Positions 45,653 through 55,221 of a stretch of DNA of 64,000 bases are shown piece after piece. The first letter of the stretch is position 1; each line of letters begins with the position of its first letter. The DNA comes from UBA11400 sp964473555 (GTDB lineage Bacteria > Bacteroidota > Rhodothermia > Balneolales > HLUCCA01), in contig CAYYPL010000002.1 of the NCBI GenBank assembly GCA_964473555.1, positions 124,001 to 188,000 of the forward strand. The letters run 5' to 3'. The notes beneath the pieces are model-generated. The model had not been told where the DNA came from. It did not search any database and saw only the letters and a list, made by a program, of their open reading frames with translations. The position numbers and the translations under genes were made by a program.

Positions 45653-47377
45653 ATGACCTTAATGACCCGATTAATCTGTAATAATGCGACACACACCATC
45701 TTAGTTTTTTTTATGATAGCTGTTGGTGTGTCAGCGTGTTCGGTAAGCGAAACGGATCCCCTAGACGGTATCGTTGCGACAGTTGGGTCTTTTGAGATAT
45801 CAGATCAGCACTTCGAAAATCATCTCAAACGGTACTATTTACGCACTGGACAGGCGCTTAACCTGAATGAAGAGGTTCGTCTGGCAGTGATTAACTCCCG
45901 GATTGAGCGCTATGCCATTGTGGAGCATGCCCGTGAACAGGGTTGGGCATCGGATGCTGCATCCGTGTACAACAAAGCAATGATCGAGCGCAAGGTGTTG
46001 ATGGAAGAGTATCAGCGCAGGTTTATTCACGATCGAATTCAGTTGTCCGAAAACCAGATTCGTGACGTGTTCCGTCGATCCAATATGTCTGTCAGAGCAT
46101 CTCATCTCCTGGCTCCAACACGAGATCAGGCCAATGTGTTGTATAACCGACTTCAGACAGGCGAATCTTTTGAAACCCTGGCCAGAGAAGTATTTCAGAG
46201 TCCATCACTACGTGAATCTGGCGGTGATTTGGGATACTTCGGAATTGATGAGATGGATCTGGCATTCGAGGATGTTGCGTTTTCCATGCGTCAGGGTGAA
46301 GTCTCGCCTCCGGTTAAGACTACAACCGGGTATTCGATCATCAAAGTTACCGATGTGATCGAAGCCCCGATTCTGACCGAAGTTCAATTTGCTCAACAGC
46401 GACCCAATATGGAACAGGTCGCTTTGTATCAGGAAAAAGAACGGGCAACCCGTCGCGATCTTGAATCGGTGCTGGCATCCATGAGCTGGAATCAACAAGT
46501 AATCGATGAGCTTTGGATTGCAATAGGGTCACAACGGGACCGCTACTTTACCAGCGATGTTTCATTGTCGGAGCTTCCTGTTTCATTGTCGGAGCATCTG
46601 CGCAAACAGGTTCTCGCGCAATCAGGTGGATATCGATTTACCGTAGGTGATTTTCTGGTCGAGTCGTATTACACTCCCGCCGACCGTCGTTCTCAGGTTC
46701 AGTCGAAAGATGATTTCATCGGGCAACTCGAGGGAATGGCTTATCGGGCATTTGCACTTGGATTGGTGAAAAAACACCCTGGTGTTGATCAGAATTTTAT
46801 TAAAGAATCGATAGAAGAGACTTTCTATGGATTTCTATTCGAGCGATTTGAGGCCGATCTTGATACTAAAGTCAGAGTCGATGAGCTACAGATGCGTCAG
46901 GTGTACAGTCGTGAACCTTCATTATTTGTACAGCCTGTGATGTTGGACATGTCTGAGATTGTTTTGACCAATGCCGATCAGGCTGCTGAAGTTTTTGTAC
47001 AGCTTCAGCGAGGAGACTCATTTAAGCGCCTTTTAAACGAGTATGGGGCCGAAACTTCAACCAAAAAGTATGGTGGGCACATTGGGAAGTTACCCATCAC
47101 TGAGTTCGGAACAATGGCCTCGGCTTTGAGAAACATTCAGCCGAATGACTATGCAGGACCATTTCAGGTTGCCACTAACTATTTTATAATCCTTCGATGT
47201 AATGAAAGAACAGAATCCCGACAGCTTGGCTACGAAGAAGCCAAAGAGCAAGTCAGGGAATATTTGTTTTCAACCGAACGTCGGCGTGTGCGTGATGCGA
47301 TCATAGGAGATTTGCGCTCCAGATTCAAAGCCACGGTCGATATGAATCGTCTTAATTCTATATCCATCCAGTTGTAA
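45653..47377 (+). CDS. Parvulin-type peptidyl-prolyl isomerase lipoprotein
   Basis: 574 residues with a lipoprotein-type signal ending VGVSAC (Cys about 29), so it is probably membrane-anchored. A SurA-like N-terminal helical region precedes a parvulin domain at about 140-240 (RASHLLAPTRDQA, ESGGDLGYFGIDEMD, VSPPVKTTTGYSIIKV). A second, weaker parvulin-like domain lies near 425-525 (KKYGGHIGKLPITEFGTM). It likely assists folding of surface or outer-membrane proteins, which fits the TonB receptor whose start overlaps its stop by one base. An in-frame ATG at 45662 is an alternative start. Confidence 0.85.
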   Translation: MTLMTRLICNNATHTILVFFMIAVGVSACSVSETDPLDGIVATVGSFEISDQHFENHLKRYYLRTGQALNLNEEVRLAVINSRIERYAIVEHAREQGWASDAASVYNKAMIERKVLMEEYQRRFIHDRIQLSENQIRDVFRRSNMSVRASHLLAPTRDQANVLYNRLQTGESFETLAREVFQSPSLRESGGDLGYFGIDEMDLAFEDVAFSMRQGEVSPPVKTTTGYSIIKVTDVIEAPILTEVQFAQQRPNMEQVALYQEKERATRRDLESVLASMSWNQQVIDELWIAIGSQRDRYFTSDVSLSELPVSLSEHLRKQVLAQSGGYRFTVGDFLVESYYTPADRRSQVQSKDDFIGQLEGMAYRAFALGLVKKHPGVDQNFIKESIEETFYGFLFERFEADLDTKVRVDELQMRQVYSREPSLFVQPVMLDMSEIVLTNADQAAEVFVQLQRGDSFKRLLNEYGAETSTKKYGGHIGKLPITEFGTMASALRNIQPNDYAGPFQVATNYFIILRCNERTESRQLGYEEAKEQVREYLFSTERRRVRDAIIGDLRSRFKATVDMNRLNSISIQL

Positions 47378-50289
47378 TGATGCTAAAGTTCAAATATTTA
47401 ATCACCTCACTTATCATGGTAATGGCTGCGGATGTTGCCATAGCCCAGTCTGGACGAATCGTGGGGACCATCTTAGAAGCAGGTACCAACGAGCCTTTGA
47501 CCGGGGCTACCGTTATCATCCAGGGAACGACGCAAGGAGCTGCGGCTGACATTGATGGAAATTACCGGATTCTGAATGTTCGACCTGGTACCTATACCCT
47601 GGAGTTTCGATTTATCGGTTATAGACCATATATTGTTGAGGGCGTTCAGGTTAGAACTGATTTGAATACAGAAGTAAACGCAATGATGACCTCTGAAACT
47701 GTAGTCGGTCAGGAAATCATTGTTCAGGCGACCCAGGATGTTGTGATCAAAGATCTGACCAGTTCTGAGGCTCGTGTCAACAGAGATCAGATCGAAAAAC
47801 TTCCCGTCCAAGAGGTTGGCGATATTATCCAACTTCAAGCAGGTGTCACGGTAGGACCGGGCGGAGCGATTCACATTCGGGGTGGCCGGGCCAGTGAAGT
47901 GGCATACATCGTGGATGGGGTACGTGTTACCGACGATTATGACCGTGGATCCGGATTACGCGTTGAAAATCAGTCGATTGAAGAGCTTCAGGTCGTATCC
48001 GGGACATTCAATGCAGAATACGGTCAGGCTATGTCGGGGATTGTGAACATCGTAACCCGATCCGGTAACAATAATTTCGATGGTAACATCAATATCTGGG
48101 GTGGAGAATATGGAACCGACTACACACAGGTTTTCACGGGCCTACCTAACAGGTTGAGTGATGCAGATCCGATGCGTCAGTACAACATTGAGGGAAGTTT
48201 TTCGGGACCTCTGATCAAGGACAAGCTCACATTTTTTATCAGTGCACGTCGATTCAGAAATTCAGGATGGTTGAACGGTTATAACGCATATTCGCCTCTG
48301 GGTCCATTGCTATCGACCACCTCTCTGGAAGGACAAACAACGTGGGAAAGAGGCGTTACAGAAATCCCTGCTTCCAATCCTGTGAACAAATTTGGAGAAT
48401 TTGTGGATGAATCACTCCCCTGGTTTACCATTCGTGAGAGGGTAAATATCAATGGCGTTGAGTACCTCAGATACGAAGATTCCGGAAAGCGTGACAGTTC
48501 GATTGTGAACATGAATCCATTTGACACCTACAGTGGTCAGATGAACCTTCAGTACAATCACAGTCGGTTACTTCGGTTTAATCTGATTGGAAATTACGGT
48601 AAAGAGTGGGGTAAGGGTTACAGTCATAGTAATAGACTAGTTCCACTTGGGCGTCCGAACTGGGAGCGTAATAATTACTATGCAAACCTGAAAACAACCA
48701 TTACTCCGTCTAATATCTCGTTTATTACAGCCAACCTTGCGGTAAGATACAATCAGTACAACAGTTCGCTGTACGATACGCCGTATGATCCACGGTATTT
48801 CAATTACGATCGTGTGAGTGACTATGTGAACTACACGAATCTTCCATCCGACTTCTACTACAACTCATCGGGTAGATTTCAGCGTTATGGCACAGATAAC
48901 GGATTTTTCGACCGATCAACAACCAGCTACATTGCCAAAGCCGAATATTCTCGTCAGGTAAACGACCAGCATTTTGTCAAGGCTGGTGTCGAATTCCAGG
49001 CTGATGTGATGGAGTATCAGTCATTTGGACTGGCATCACTTGAAGTAGGAGATAACATTCAATTACCTGATGATTTGTCTCAGGATTTACGTGACCGACT
49101 TGAAATGGGGGTTCCACTTGAAAATACTCCAGGCCACGAAAAATGGAATAGAAAACCATATTTATTTGCAGCCTACATTCAGGACCGTATCGAATTTGAG
49201 AGTCTGACGATCAATGCCGGGGTTCGGTTCGATTACTTCCAGGCAAACGGGCGTGTACCCGGCGATACCCGCGACCCGCAGTTATTTGAGCAGGATGTGA
49301 ATCGGGCAGACAGCTTCTGGAAGTCCACTTCGGCGAAATATGCGGTTAGTCCGCGCCTGGGGTTGGCCTATCCAATCAGTTCACGAGGGGTAATCCACTT
49401 CTCCTACGGATATTTTTTCCAGATTCCGGAATATAACCGACTATTTAACGGCGAGAGGCTGATCTTACAAAGAACATCTGGAATTCAGGGAATCTACGGG
49501 AATCCGGATCTAAATCCAGAACGTAGCATCAAGTATGAACTTGGTCTTCAGCAGGAGGTAGTTACCGGATTTGCGGTTGATCTGACAGTTTTCTATGAAG
49601 ATAAACGTGACTATGTGTCATCTGGGCCACTCAATCTGACTTCAATTCCATCGGTTCGTTACGGCACCTGGGTCAATCGCGACTACGCCAACATCAAAGG
49701 GGTAACTGTTGCCTTGAATCAGCGAGTCTCAGGTAATATCTCACTTGGGTTTGATTACACCTACTCTCAGGCAGAAGATTCCAACTCGGATCCTGCGTCC
49801 GAATTTTTTGCCGCGTTATCCAGAAGCGACACAACGGGTACAGCACTTGCCAAGTTTCTGACTCCGGCCAACTGGGATAGAACCCACGTATTTAATTCAT
49901 CCTTGTTCTACTCCGGTAACAACTGGGGATTCAACCTGCTTCAGCGGTTTTCGAGCGGACTCCCATATACTCCAGGTACAGATATCCCCAGAAGAGTGGG
50001 GCTTTCTGCCTCAGGAGATGTGTTGACCAACAGTGTGAGAATGCCCTTTGTGTTTACCCTCGATTTAAGTGCTTACAAAACCTTCCGCATTGCAGGAAAC
50101 GATTTAAGGCTTAACATAAATATTTATAATCTCTTGGATCGTCGAAACGTGAATTTTGTATATAACGATTCAGGTGTGCCTACTGGTCCATTGCGTCCGC
50201 CAACACAATTTGATCCCGGGTTCTTTGAGAATCCGACTGCGTATAGTGAGCCTCGACGCGTGCAGCTTGGTATTCAGTACTCATTTTGA
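47377..50289 (+). CDS. TonB-dependent outer membrane receptor with N-terminal carboxypeptidase-regulatory-like domain
   Basis: 970 residues. Signal peptide to about AIAQ (23), then a CarboxypepD_reg-like beta-sandwich (about 26-105; GRIVGTILEAGTNEPLTGAT), a plug domain (about 115-230; VNRDQIEKLPVQEVGDIIQL, HIRGGRASEVAYIVDGV) and a 22-strand-type barrel ending in the aromatic VQLGIQYSF. This is the general layout of SusC-like and other Bacteroidota receptors. No SusD-like lipoprotein gene is adjacent, so the imported ligand is unknown; the locus context suggests a carbohydrate. It is followed by a T9SS cargo gene. Confidence 0.88.
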   Translation: MMLKFKYLITSLIMVMAADVAIAQSGRIVGTILEAGTNEPLTGATVIIQGTTQGAAADIDGNYRILNVRPGTYTLEFRFIGYRPYIVEGVQVRTDLNTEVNAMMTSETVVGQEIIVQATQDVVIKDLTSSEARVNRDQIEKLPVQEVGDIIQLQAGVTVGPGGAIHIRGGRASEVAYIVDGVRVTDDYDRGSGLRVENQSIEELQVVSGTFNAEYGQAMSGIVNIVTRSGNNNFDGNINIWGGEYGTDYTQVFTGLPNRLSDADPMRQYNIEGSFSGPLIKDKLTFFISARRFRNSGWLNGYNAYSPLGPLLSTTSLEGQTTWERGVTEIPASNPVNKFGEFVDESLPWFTIRERVNINGVEYLRYEDSGKRDSSIVNMNPFDTYSGQMNLQYNHSRLLRFNLIGNYGKEWGKGYSHSNRLVPLGRPNWERNNYYANLKTTITPSNISFITANLAVRYNQYNSSLYDTPYDPRYFNYDRVSDYVNYTNLPSDFYYNSSGRFQRYGTDNGFFDRSTTSYIAKAEYSRQVNDQHFVKAGVEFQADVMEYQSFGLASLEVGDNIQLPDDLSQDLRDRLEMGVPLENTPGHEKWNRKPYLFAAYIQDRIEFESLTINAGVRFDYFQANGRVPGDTRDPQLFEQDVNRADSFWKSTSAKYAVSPRLGLAYPISSRGVIHFSYGYFFQIPEYNRLFNGERLILQRTSGIQGIYGNPDLNPERSIKYELGLQQEVVTGFAVDLTVFYEDKRDYVSSGPLNLTSIPSVRYGTWVNRDYANIKGVTVALNQRVSGNISLGFDYTYSQAEDSNSDPASEFFAALSRSDTTGTALAKFLTPANWDRTHVFNSSLFYSGNNWGFNLLQRFSSGLPYTPGTDIPRRVGLSASGDVLTNSVRMPFVFTLDLSAYKTFRIAGNDLRLNINIYNLLDRRNVNFVYNDSGVPTGPLRPPTQFDPGFFENPTAYSEPRRVQLGIQYSF

Positions 50290-50315
50290 ACCCAGAGAAA
50301 GATTTCATACTTCAC

Positions 50316-53300
50316 ATGACACATAAGTTTATAACATCCTCGCTAGTTATCGCCTTTTTGGCTGCTCCATTGGCTGGATTTGCCCAGAACGGGATATATA
50401 CACCTAGTGATGAGCGATCGGCATTCGAACAGAGACGAAAGTCAATTCTCGATGCTAACAATATGAGAGCCACCTATCACAACTACGGTTTCGCTGGTCG
50501 TGCATCCGGGCAGGACGAGTTGGTCTACGAATATCCAAAGAATACAAATCGCTGGTACATCTACTTCATGTCTATTTTTACCGGATCAGAGGTTAGAAAT
50601 CAGGGTGGATCTGGGGCTGAAACGTTTCCGGTTGTAGTAGCTCCGGATTACCGAACCAATCCGCAGACAGGAGCGAGCTGGTCGCAAAATCCAATAACCG
50701 GTTACTATAACGAAGATTCAGAAGAAGTTGCCAGAAGTGATCGCGGTCCGGGAAGCCCTCTTGGTAATACCTGGCCCGAAACGTGGCCGGATAAACTAGG
50801 CGATGAAACTGATCCCGGATGGGCAGGCAAATGGAATGGGTTCTTCGGTAAAGGGATTTTCAATGCTGATCAGGAGTTCTTTTACCGGTCGGGGGATGAC
50901 CAGTACAAACGTTACATCAATAACTCGAATACCAGATACCAACCCGACCAGACAGACCCAGATCGTGGAGGTTTGGGGCTTATTATGGACACCAGGATCC
51001 TTGCGTGGACCCAAAATCTGATTGCCAATGTCCATTTCAATATTTTTGAAATCCGTAATGATGCGTCCTACGACTACGATAAAGTGTCGTTTATGCTATG
51101 GACTGCAGACTGGGTTGGTACCCCATCCGACGACCGCCCGTTTTTTGATCAACAGCGCGCCACGGCCTACTTTACAGATACCCGTCCAACGGCTTCACCA
51201 GCAGAGTTTGATGGGACAAGCATTGGTGTGGCCGGTATCCGATTCCTTGAGACTCCCGGTAACGCGATAGACGGAATTGACAACGACGGGGACGCAGATA
51301 ATTACATTACTGGATCAGTCGTATATGACCCCAGAAATCCAGATCTGGTTGATCCTCTACTCGTAACCAATGGTGGATTCTTTACCGACAGGTCCATTGT
51401 ACTCAATGAAATCATCCCGCTTTTTACGCCAGCATCGTTCACTGAAAGAACTATTCAGCCTAATCAACCAATTGTTCTTATTGATGATAACGGAAATAGA
51501 ATTCTCACTCGATATCCTGTAAGTGATGTGCCGGTAATCGTCAGATCTCAGGGTCGCGAGCTGATTCTTCCTCCAAATGGACTTGTAGTCAGGGAGGATA
51601 CGCTTCAGGGACGGCATTTGAACTTATTTGATGATGATTTGGATGGGATCATTGATGAAAATCAGCCAAACCATCTTACGTTGTCCAGATTTCAGGCAAA
51701 TGGACAGTTAATTACACGTCCGGTCCGACATATTAACTATCTGTATATCGGTTTTTATGATAACATTCCAGCCTATCCAGCCGCCGACACGATTCAGCGA
51801 GGTCTGATCGTGCCAAATTCCTGGATCCGTGAACGCATGAATACCAACGCTGCATTCAGAGAAAAAGTAATTTCCTATCAAAATGCGCTTAAAGAGCTCT
51901 ACAGAAACCGACTTGATACCTCTCAGTTCGATCACTATTTCCAGAATGAGCTCACATCGGCTCCTATGATTGATGAGTCGCGTGAAGATTTCTTTGATAA
52001 CAATCAGGACTGGCGGGCAGCAGATGATGACGTAGGTATTGACGGAGTTGAGGGAACAGGTGTTCGTGGTGAGGGTGACGGATTCCCAAGCTCGGGAGCA
52101 TTCACTGCTTTTCCGGGGGAAAGTAATATCGACAAAACAGATGTTCGGGAAACGGATGCCATTGGAATTACCTCTGCGACCTTCCGTCCCGCAGGAGGAC
52201 TCAACCTTCAAGGTTCTGATGTCGATGTGTGGCAGACTCATATGCTACCGGGTCGGTTTGGAACCGCTCCAGATGCCAGTCAGGATACCGACCAGTTTAT
52301 TACATCCTCCTTCTTCCCCTTGCAGCGTGGTTCAATTGAGCGATTTGCCGTTGCAGTAACGATTGCACAGGCAAATACCCCAACAAATGCTGCCGACATT
52401 GAGCTCGTCCAAAGTCAGTTGAATCAGGCATTCAACGCCTACGATGCGAACTATCAGTTTGCCACAGCACCACCACCACCTATCGTACGTGCTGTTCCAT
52501 CCAACGGACGTGTGACCCTGTACTGGGACGATGCAGCCGAATTCGTATTCGACAGATATCTGGACCGGATCGGTCAAAATCCGAACAACTTTGAGGGATA
52601 CAAAATTTATCGTGCTACGGATCCTGCTCTGCTTGATGCAAGAACCATCACAGATGGGCGCGGTAATCTCCAGTTCCTGAAACCCATTGCCCAGTTTGAT
52701 GCAGTCAATGGAATTCGAGGTAATCATCCTGTTGACATCAATGGCTTAGACTACTACTTGGGTAATGATTCCGGTCTCCAACGATACTATATCGATACGG
52801 ACGTTATCAATGGGCGACAGTATTACTATGCGATTGTAGCATTCAATAATGGGGCGGCACCTGCTGGAATTGCTCCTTCTGAGTCCCCGATTAACTTAAG
52901 TATTAATCCGGATGGGACATTAACTGCCGGTGTTAATGTAGTAAGCATCATTCCTACCGGACAATCAGCCGGGTACGTAGGTCCACAACCTCCTGCAGTT
53001 ACGAGAACTGCTGGTTCAGCAACCGGGCAAGTACTGGTTGACATCGTTGACCCAAGAATGCTCAAAGAGAATAACACGTACAGAGTAACATTCAGAGATA
53101 CAACGGTCAATGGTGAGACCTACGGGTATGCATATTCACTGACTAACATCACTACAAATACCGTTTTATTGGCCAATCGTCAGTCACTCGAGGGACAGGA
53201 TTCGCCTGTAGTCGAGGGATTACGATTAGTGGTCAGAAACTCAGGTTCAGCATCCAAACTCTTTGAACGAGGCTGGAGAACCGAGTCAGGGTTACCAGCA

Positions 53301-54104
53301 GAGGTAACGGTTGTCTCTGAAACAGTAACTGGCAGCGAGAAGTCGTACATGATTCGATTTGAAGGTCAGGCGGGAGCTTCAAGGTCACAAGAGTTGATGG
53401 TATCAGAATCTGGAAATGATGTAAAACTGCCCTCTTTACAGACAAACTTCAGTATTCTTGACGCGGAATCCTTCCGGCCTGTACCATTCGCAATTCGCAA
53501 GTCTTTAACCGTGCCAGGTGTTGATGTAGCGTCTGGAGCTCTTACTGCCTATTTCGACTCCAAATCCCAGATCAATAGCAGTGATGAAATCTTAATACTC
53601 AATGATCAGGGTAAAATCGCTTACAAACTTACCTTCCACCCACATCAGACAGACAGAGTGTTCAGAGCGATGAATGGGGATCAGGTCGAATTGATTCAAT
53701 CGGGAAATTTCACTAGTGCTGATGTGTATGAATTCACTATCGGTTCGGCAAATATGGCCAAAGAGGACTTGACCCTGGCTAGCCAAAATCTGCAGAACAT
53801 TAAGGTTGTTCCAAATCCGTATATCGTGACAAATATCTCAGAACGACGTCCGACGCCAGTTCGACCGCAACAGGAAAGGCAGCTGCATTTCATCAACCTT
53901 CCGGCACGATGTACGATTCGTATTTTTAACGTCGCCGGACAATTGGTACAAACATTAAATGTAAACAACTCGATCGACAATGGTCGCTATGTGTGGAATA
54001 TGCTGACCAAAGACAATCTGGATTTGTCCTACGGCGTGTACATCTATCATGTAGAGGCGCCGGGTGTGGGAGAGACGACGGGTAAATTTGCGGTGATCAA
54101 ATAA
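50316..54104 (+). CDS. Large T9SS-type secreted protein (cargo A)
   Basis: From ATG 50316 the protein has about 1262 residues and a clean signal peptide (ending LAGFAQ). A TTG at 50286 overlapping the receptor stop would only add ten residues. The first 700 residues have no family I can name; EF-hand-like DGIDNDGDAD and DDDLDGIIDE motifs are seen there. From about 720 it parallels cargo B: a fibronectin-like domain (SNGRVTLYWDDAAEFVFD, GYKIYRATDP, YYYAIVAFNNG), then further beta domains. The end is a T9SS sorting domain: VVPNPYIVTNIS, TIRIFNVAGQLVQTL, then GVYIYHVEAPGVGETTGKF and AVIK. The last 24 codons belong to a DNA repeat shared with cargo B. Confidence 0.82.
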   Translation: MTHKFITSSLVIAFLAAPLAGFAQNGIYTPSDERSAFEQRRKSILDANNMRATYHNYGFAGRASGQDELVYEYPKNTNRWYIYFMSIFTGSEVRNQGGSGAETFPVVVAPDYRTNPQTGASWSQNPITGYYNEDSEEVARSDRGPGSPLGNTWPETWPDKLGDETDPGWAGKWNGFFGKGIFNADQEFFYRSGDDQYKRYINNSNTRYQPDQTDPDRGGLGLIMDTRILAWTQNLIANVHFNIFEIRNDASYDYDKVSFMLWTADWVGTPSDDRPFFDQQRATAYFTDTRPTASPAEFDGTSIGVAGIRFLETPGNAIDGIDNDGDADNYITGSVVYDPRNPDLVDPLLVTNGGFFTDRSIVLNEIIPLFTPASFTERTIQPNQPIVLIDDNGNRILTRYPVSDVPVIVRSQGRELILPPNGLVVREDTLQGRHLNLFDDDLDGIIDENQPNHLTLSRFQANGQLITRPVRHINYLYIGFYDNIPAYPAADTIQRGLIVPNSWIRERMNTNAAFREKVISYQNALKELYRNRLDTSQFDHYFQNELTSAPMIDESREDFFDNNQDWRAADDDVGIDGVEGTGVRGEGDGFPSSGAFTAFPGESNIDKTDVRETDAIGITSATFRPAGGLNLQGSDVDVWQTHMLPGRFGTAPDASQDTDQFITSSFFPLQRGSIERFAVAVTIAQANTPTNAADIELVQSQLNQAFNAYDANYQFATAPPPPIVRAVPSNGRVTLYWDDAAEFVFDRYLDRIGQNPNNFEGYKIYRATDPALLDARTITDGRGNLQFLKPIAQFDAVNGIRGNHPVDINGLDYYLGNDSGLQRYYIDTDVINGRQYYYAIVAFNNGAAPAGIAPSESPINLSINPDGTLTAGVNVVSIIPTGQSAGYVGPQPPAVTRTAGSATGQVLVDIVDPRMLKENNTYRVTFRDTTVNGETYGYAYSLTNITTNTVLLANRQSLEGQDSPVVEGLRLVVRNSGSASKLFERGWRTESGLPAEVTVVSETVTGSEKSYMIRFEGQAGASRSQELMVSESGNDVKLPSLQTNFSILDAESFRPVPFAIRKSLTVPGVDVASGALTAYFDSKSQINSSDEILILNDQGKIAYKLTFHPHQTDRVFRAMNGDQVELIQSGNFTSADVYEFTIGSANMAKEDLTLASQNLQNIKVVPNPYIVTNISERRPTPVRPQQERQLHFINLPARCTIRIFNVAGQLVQTLNVNNSIDNGRYVWNMLTKDNLDLSYGVYIYHVEAPGVGETTGKFAVIK

Positions 54105-55150
54105 GGAAATGGCGATGAAAAGAACACAACTTATAGTGACGATACTAACGGTTTTAGTACTGATTGGCTCCATTGCACCACAGGTATCGGCTCAGATCAT
54201 TTCCAAGAAGGGGACGACCTCGGCGAATTTTCTATTGATTCCGGTGGGCACTCGGGCTGCGGCCCTGGGCGGGGCGACCACGGCGACGGTGGACGATGGG
54301 ACGGCGATGTACTGGAACGTGGGCGCGTTGGCGAAGGTACGCAGCACGGAGCTGTACGTAGAGCACTCGCAATGGATCGCGGATCTGCAGCACACCTATG
54401 TGGGATTCGCCCTTCCGGCGGCTGGTGGGACCCTGGGTCTGAGCGTGGTGGCTCTGACGATGGACGACATGGAAGAGACCACCTTTGAACAGCAGGAGGG
54501 CACGGGCCGGATGTTCGGTGCTTCCTCGTATGCGGTGGGAGTGAGCTATGCCAGGTTCTTGTTGCCCGACTTTTCGATCGGAGGTACGTTCAAGTACATC
54601 ACCGAGCGGGTCATGAACACCTCTTCGAGCAGCATTGCACTGGATTTGGGCACGAACTATGTGACTCCGTTTGATGGGATCCGCTTCGGGGTGCGCATTG
54701 CCAACTTTGGCAGCAAGATGAACCTGGACGGGGACGATCTGATCACCACGGTGGACATCGATCCGAATTCGGAGGGCAACAACAACCGGATCAACGCGAG
54801 ACTGGAGACCAAGCAGTATGCCCTGCCGTTGATGTTACAGGTGGGTCTGGCGTGGGACGCGATCGACCGGGAGATGTTCCGGTTCACGGTGATGGCCGAT
54901 GCGTTGAGTCCGAGCGACAACAACCAGAGCGTGAACGTGGGAGTTGAGGCGAGTTTTTACAAGGATATGATCAGTCTTCAGGCCGGACTGCCGGAGCTGG
55001 GGCTGGGCGACGACCGGATGTGGTTGTTCGGGGCGGGTGCGGCGTTGCGCTACAGTCTGAACAGTGGTCAGAGCCTGCAGGTGGGCTATGCGGCCCAGAA
55101 ACATGAATATTTGGGACTGACTAACCGTCTGTCGCTCAAAGTGAACTTTT
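54028..55150 (+). repeat. 1,123-base direct repeat, copy 1 (cargo 3' end plus PorV-like gene)
   Basis: Copy 1 of a direct repeat whose second copy starts 3,862 bases further on (57890-59012). I found only two base differences (54071 A versus C; 55122 T versus C). The left edge falls inside the sorting-domain codons of cargo A and the right edge in the stop codon of the PorV-like gene. Confidence 0.9.
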
Positions 55151-55152
55151 AA
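54109..55152 (+). CDS. PorV/PorQ-family outer membrane protein, copy 1
   Basis: 347 residues with a signal peptide (about 1-28, ending VSAQ) and a predicted outer-membrane beta-barrel. TSANFLLIPVGTRAAALGGA and TAMYWNVGALA near the start and a terminal VNF are typical of PorV-like (UPF0164-type) proteins. PorV links T9SS cargo to the PorU sortase, and paralogues exist in many genomes. It starts four bases after cargo A. The gene is G+C-rich: 48 of 60 bases at 54241-54300, against 17 of 60 at 55441-55500 in the next gene. The protein is identical to copy 2. Confidence 0.88.
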   Translation: MAMKRTQLIVTILTVLVLIGSIAPQVSAQIISKKGTTSANFLLIPVGTRAAALGGATTATVDDGTAMYWNVGALAKVRSTELYVEHSQWIADLQHTYVGFALPAAGGTLGLSVVALTMDDMEETTFEQQEGTGRMFGASSYAVGVSYARFLLPDFSIGGTFKYITERVMNTSSSSIALDLGTNYVTPFDGIRFGVRIANFGSKMNLDGDDLITTVDIDPNSEGNNNRINARLETKQYALPLMLQVGLAWDAIDREMFRFTVMADALSPSDNNQSVNVGVEASFYKDMISLQAGLPELGLGDDRMWLFGAGAALRYSLNSGQSLQVGYAAQKHEYLGLTNRLSLKVNF

Positions 55153-55221
55153 GCTATGATGAACATGATAAAAATAACTTCATCATATCAATTATCTATG
55201 CGTTGCAAAACTTCTATAGTG

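Noticed and set aside
47377..50289. Classical SusC/SusD pair
   Set aside because: The receptor has the right layout, but the next gene is a T9SS cargo, not a SusD-like lipoprotein.
54192..54923. Minus-strand open frames inside the PorV-like genes
   Set aside because: They appear in both copies only because the DNA is identical and G+C-rich; the plus-strand protein has the signal peptide and family motifs.
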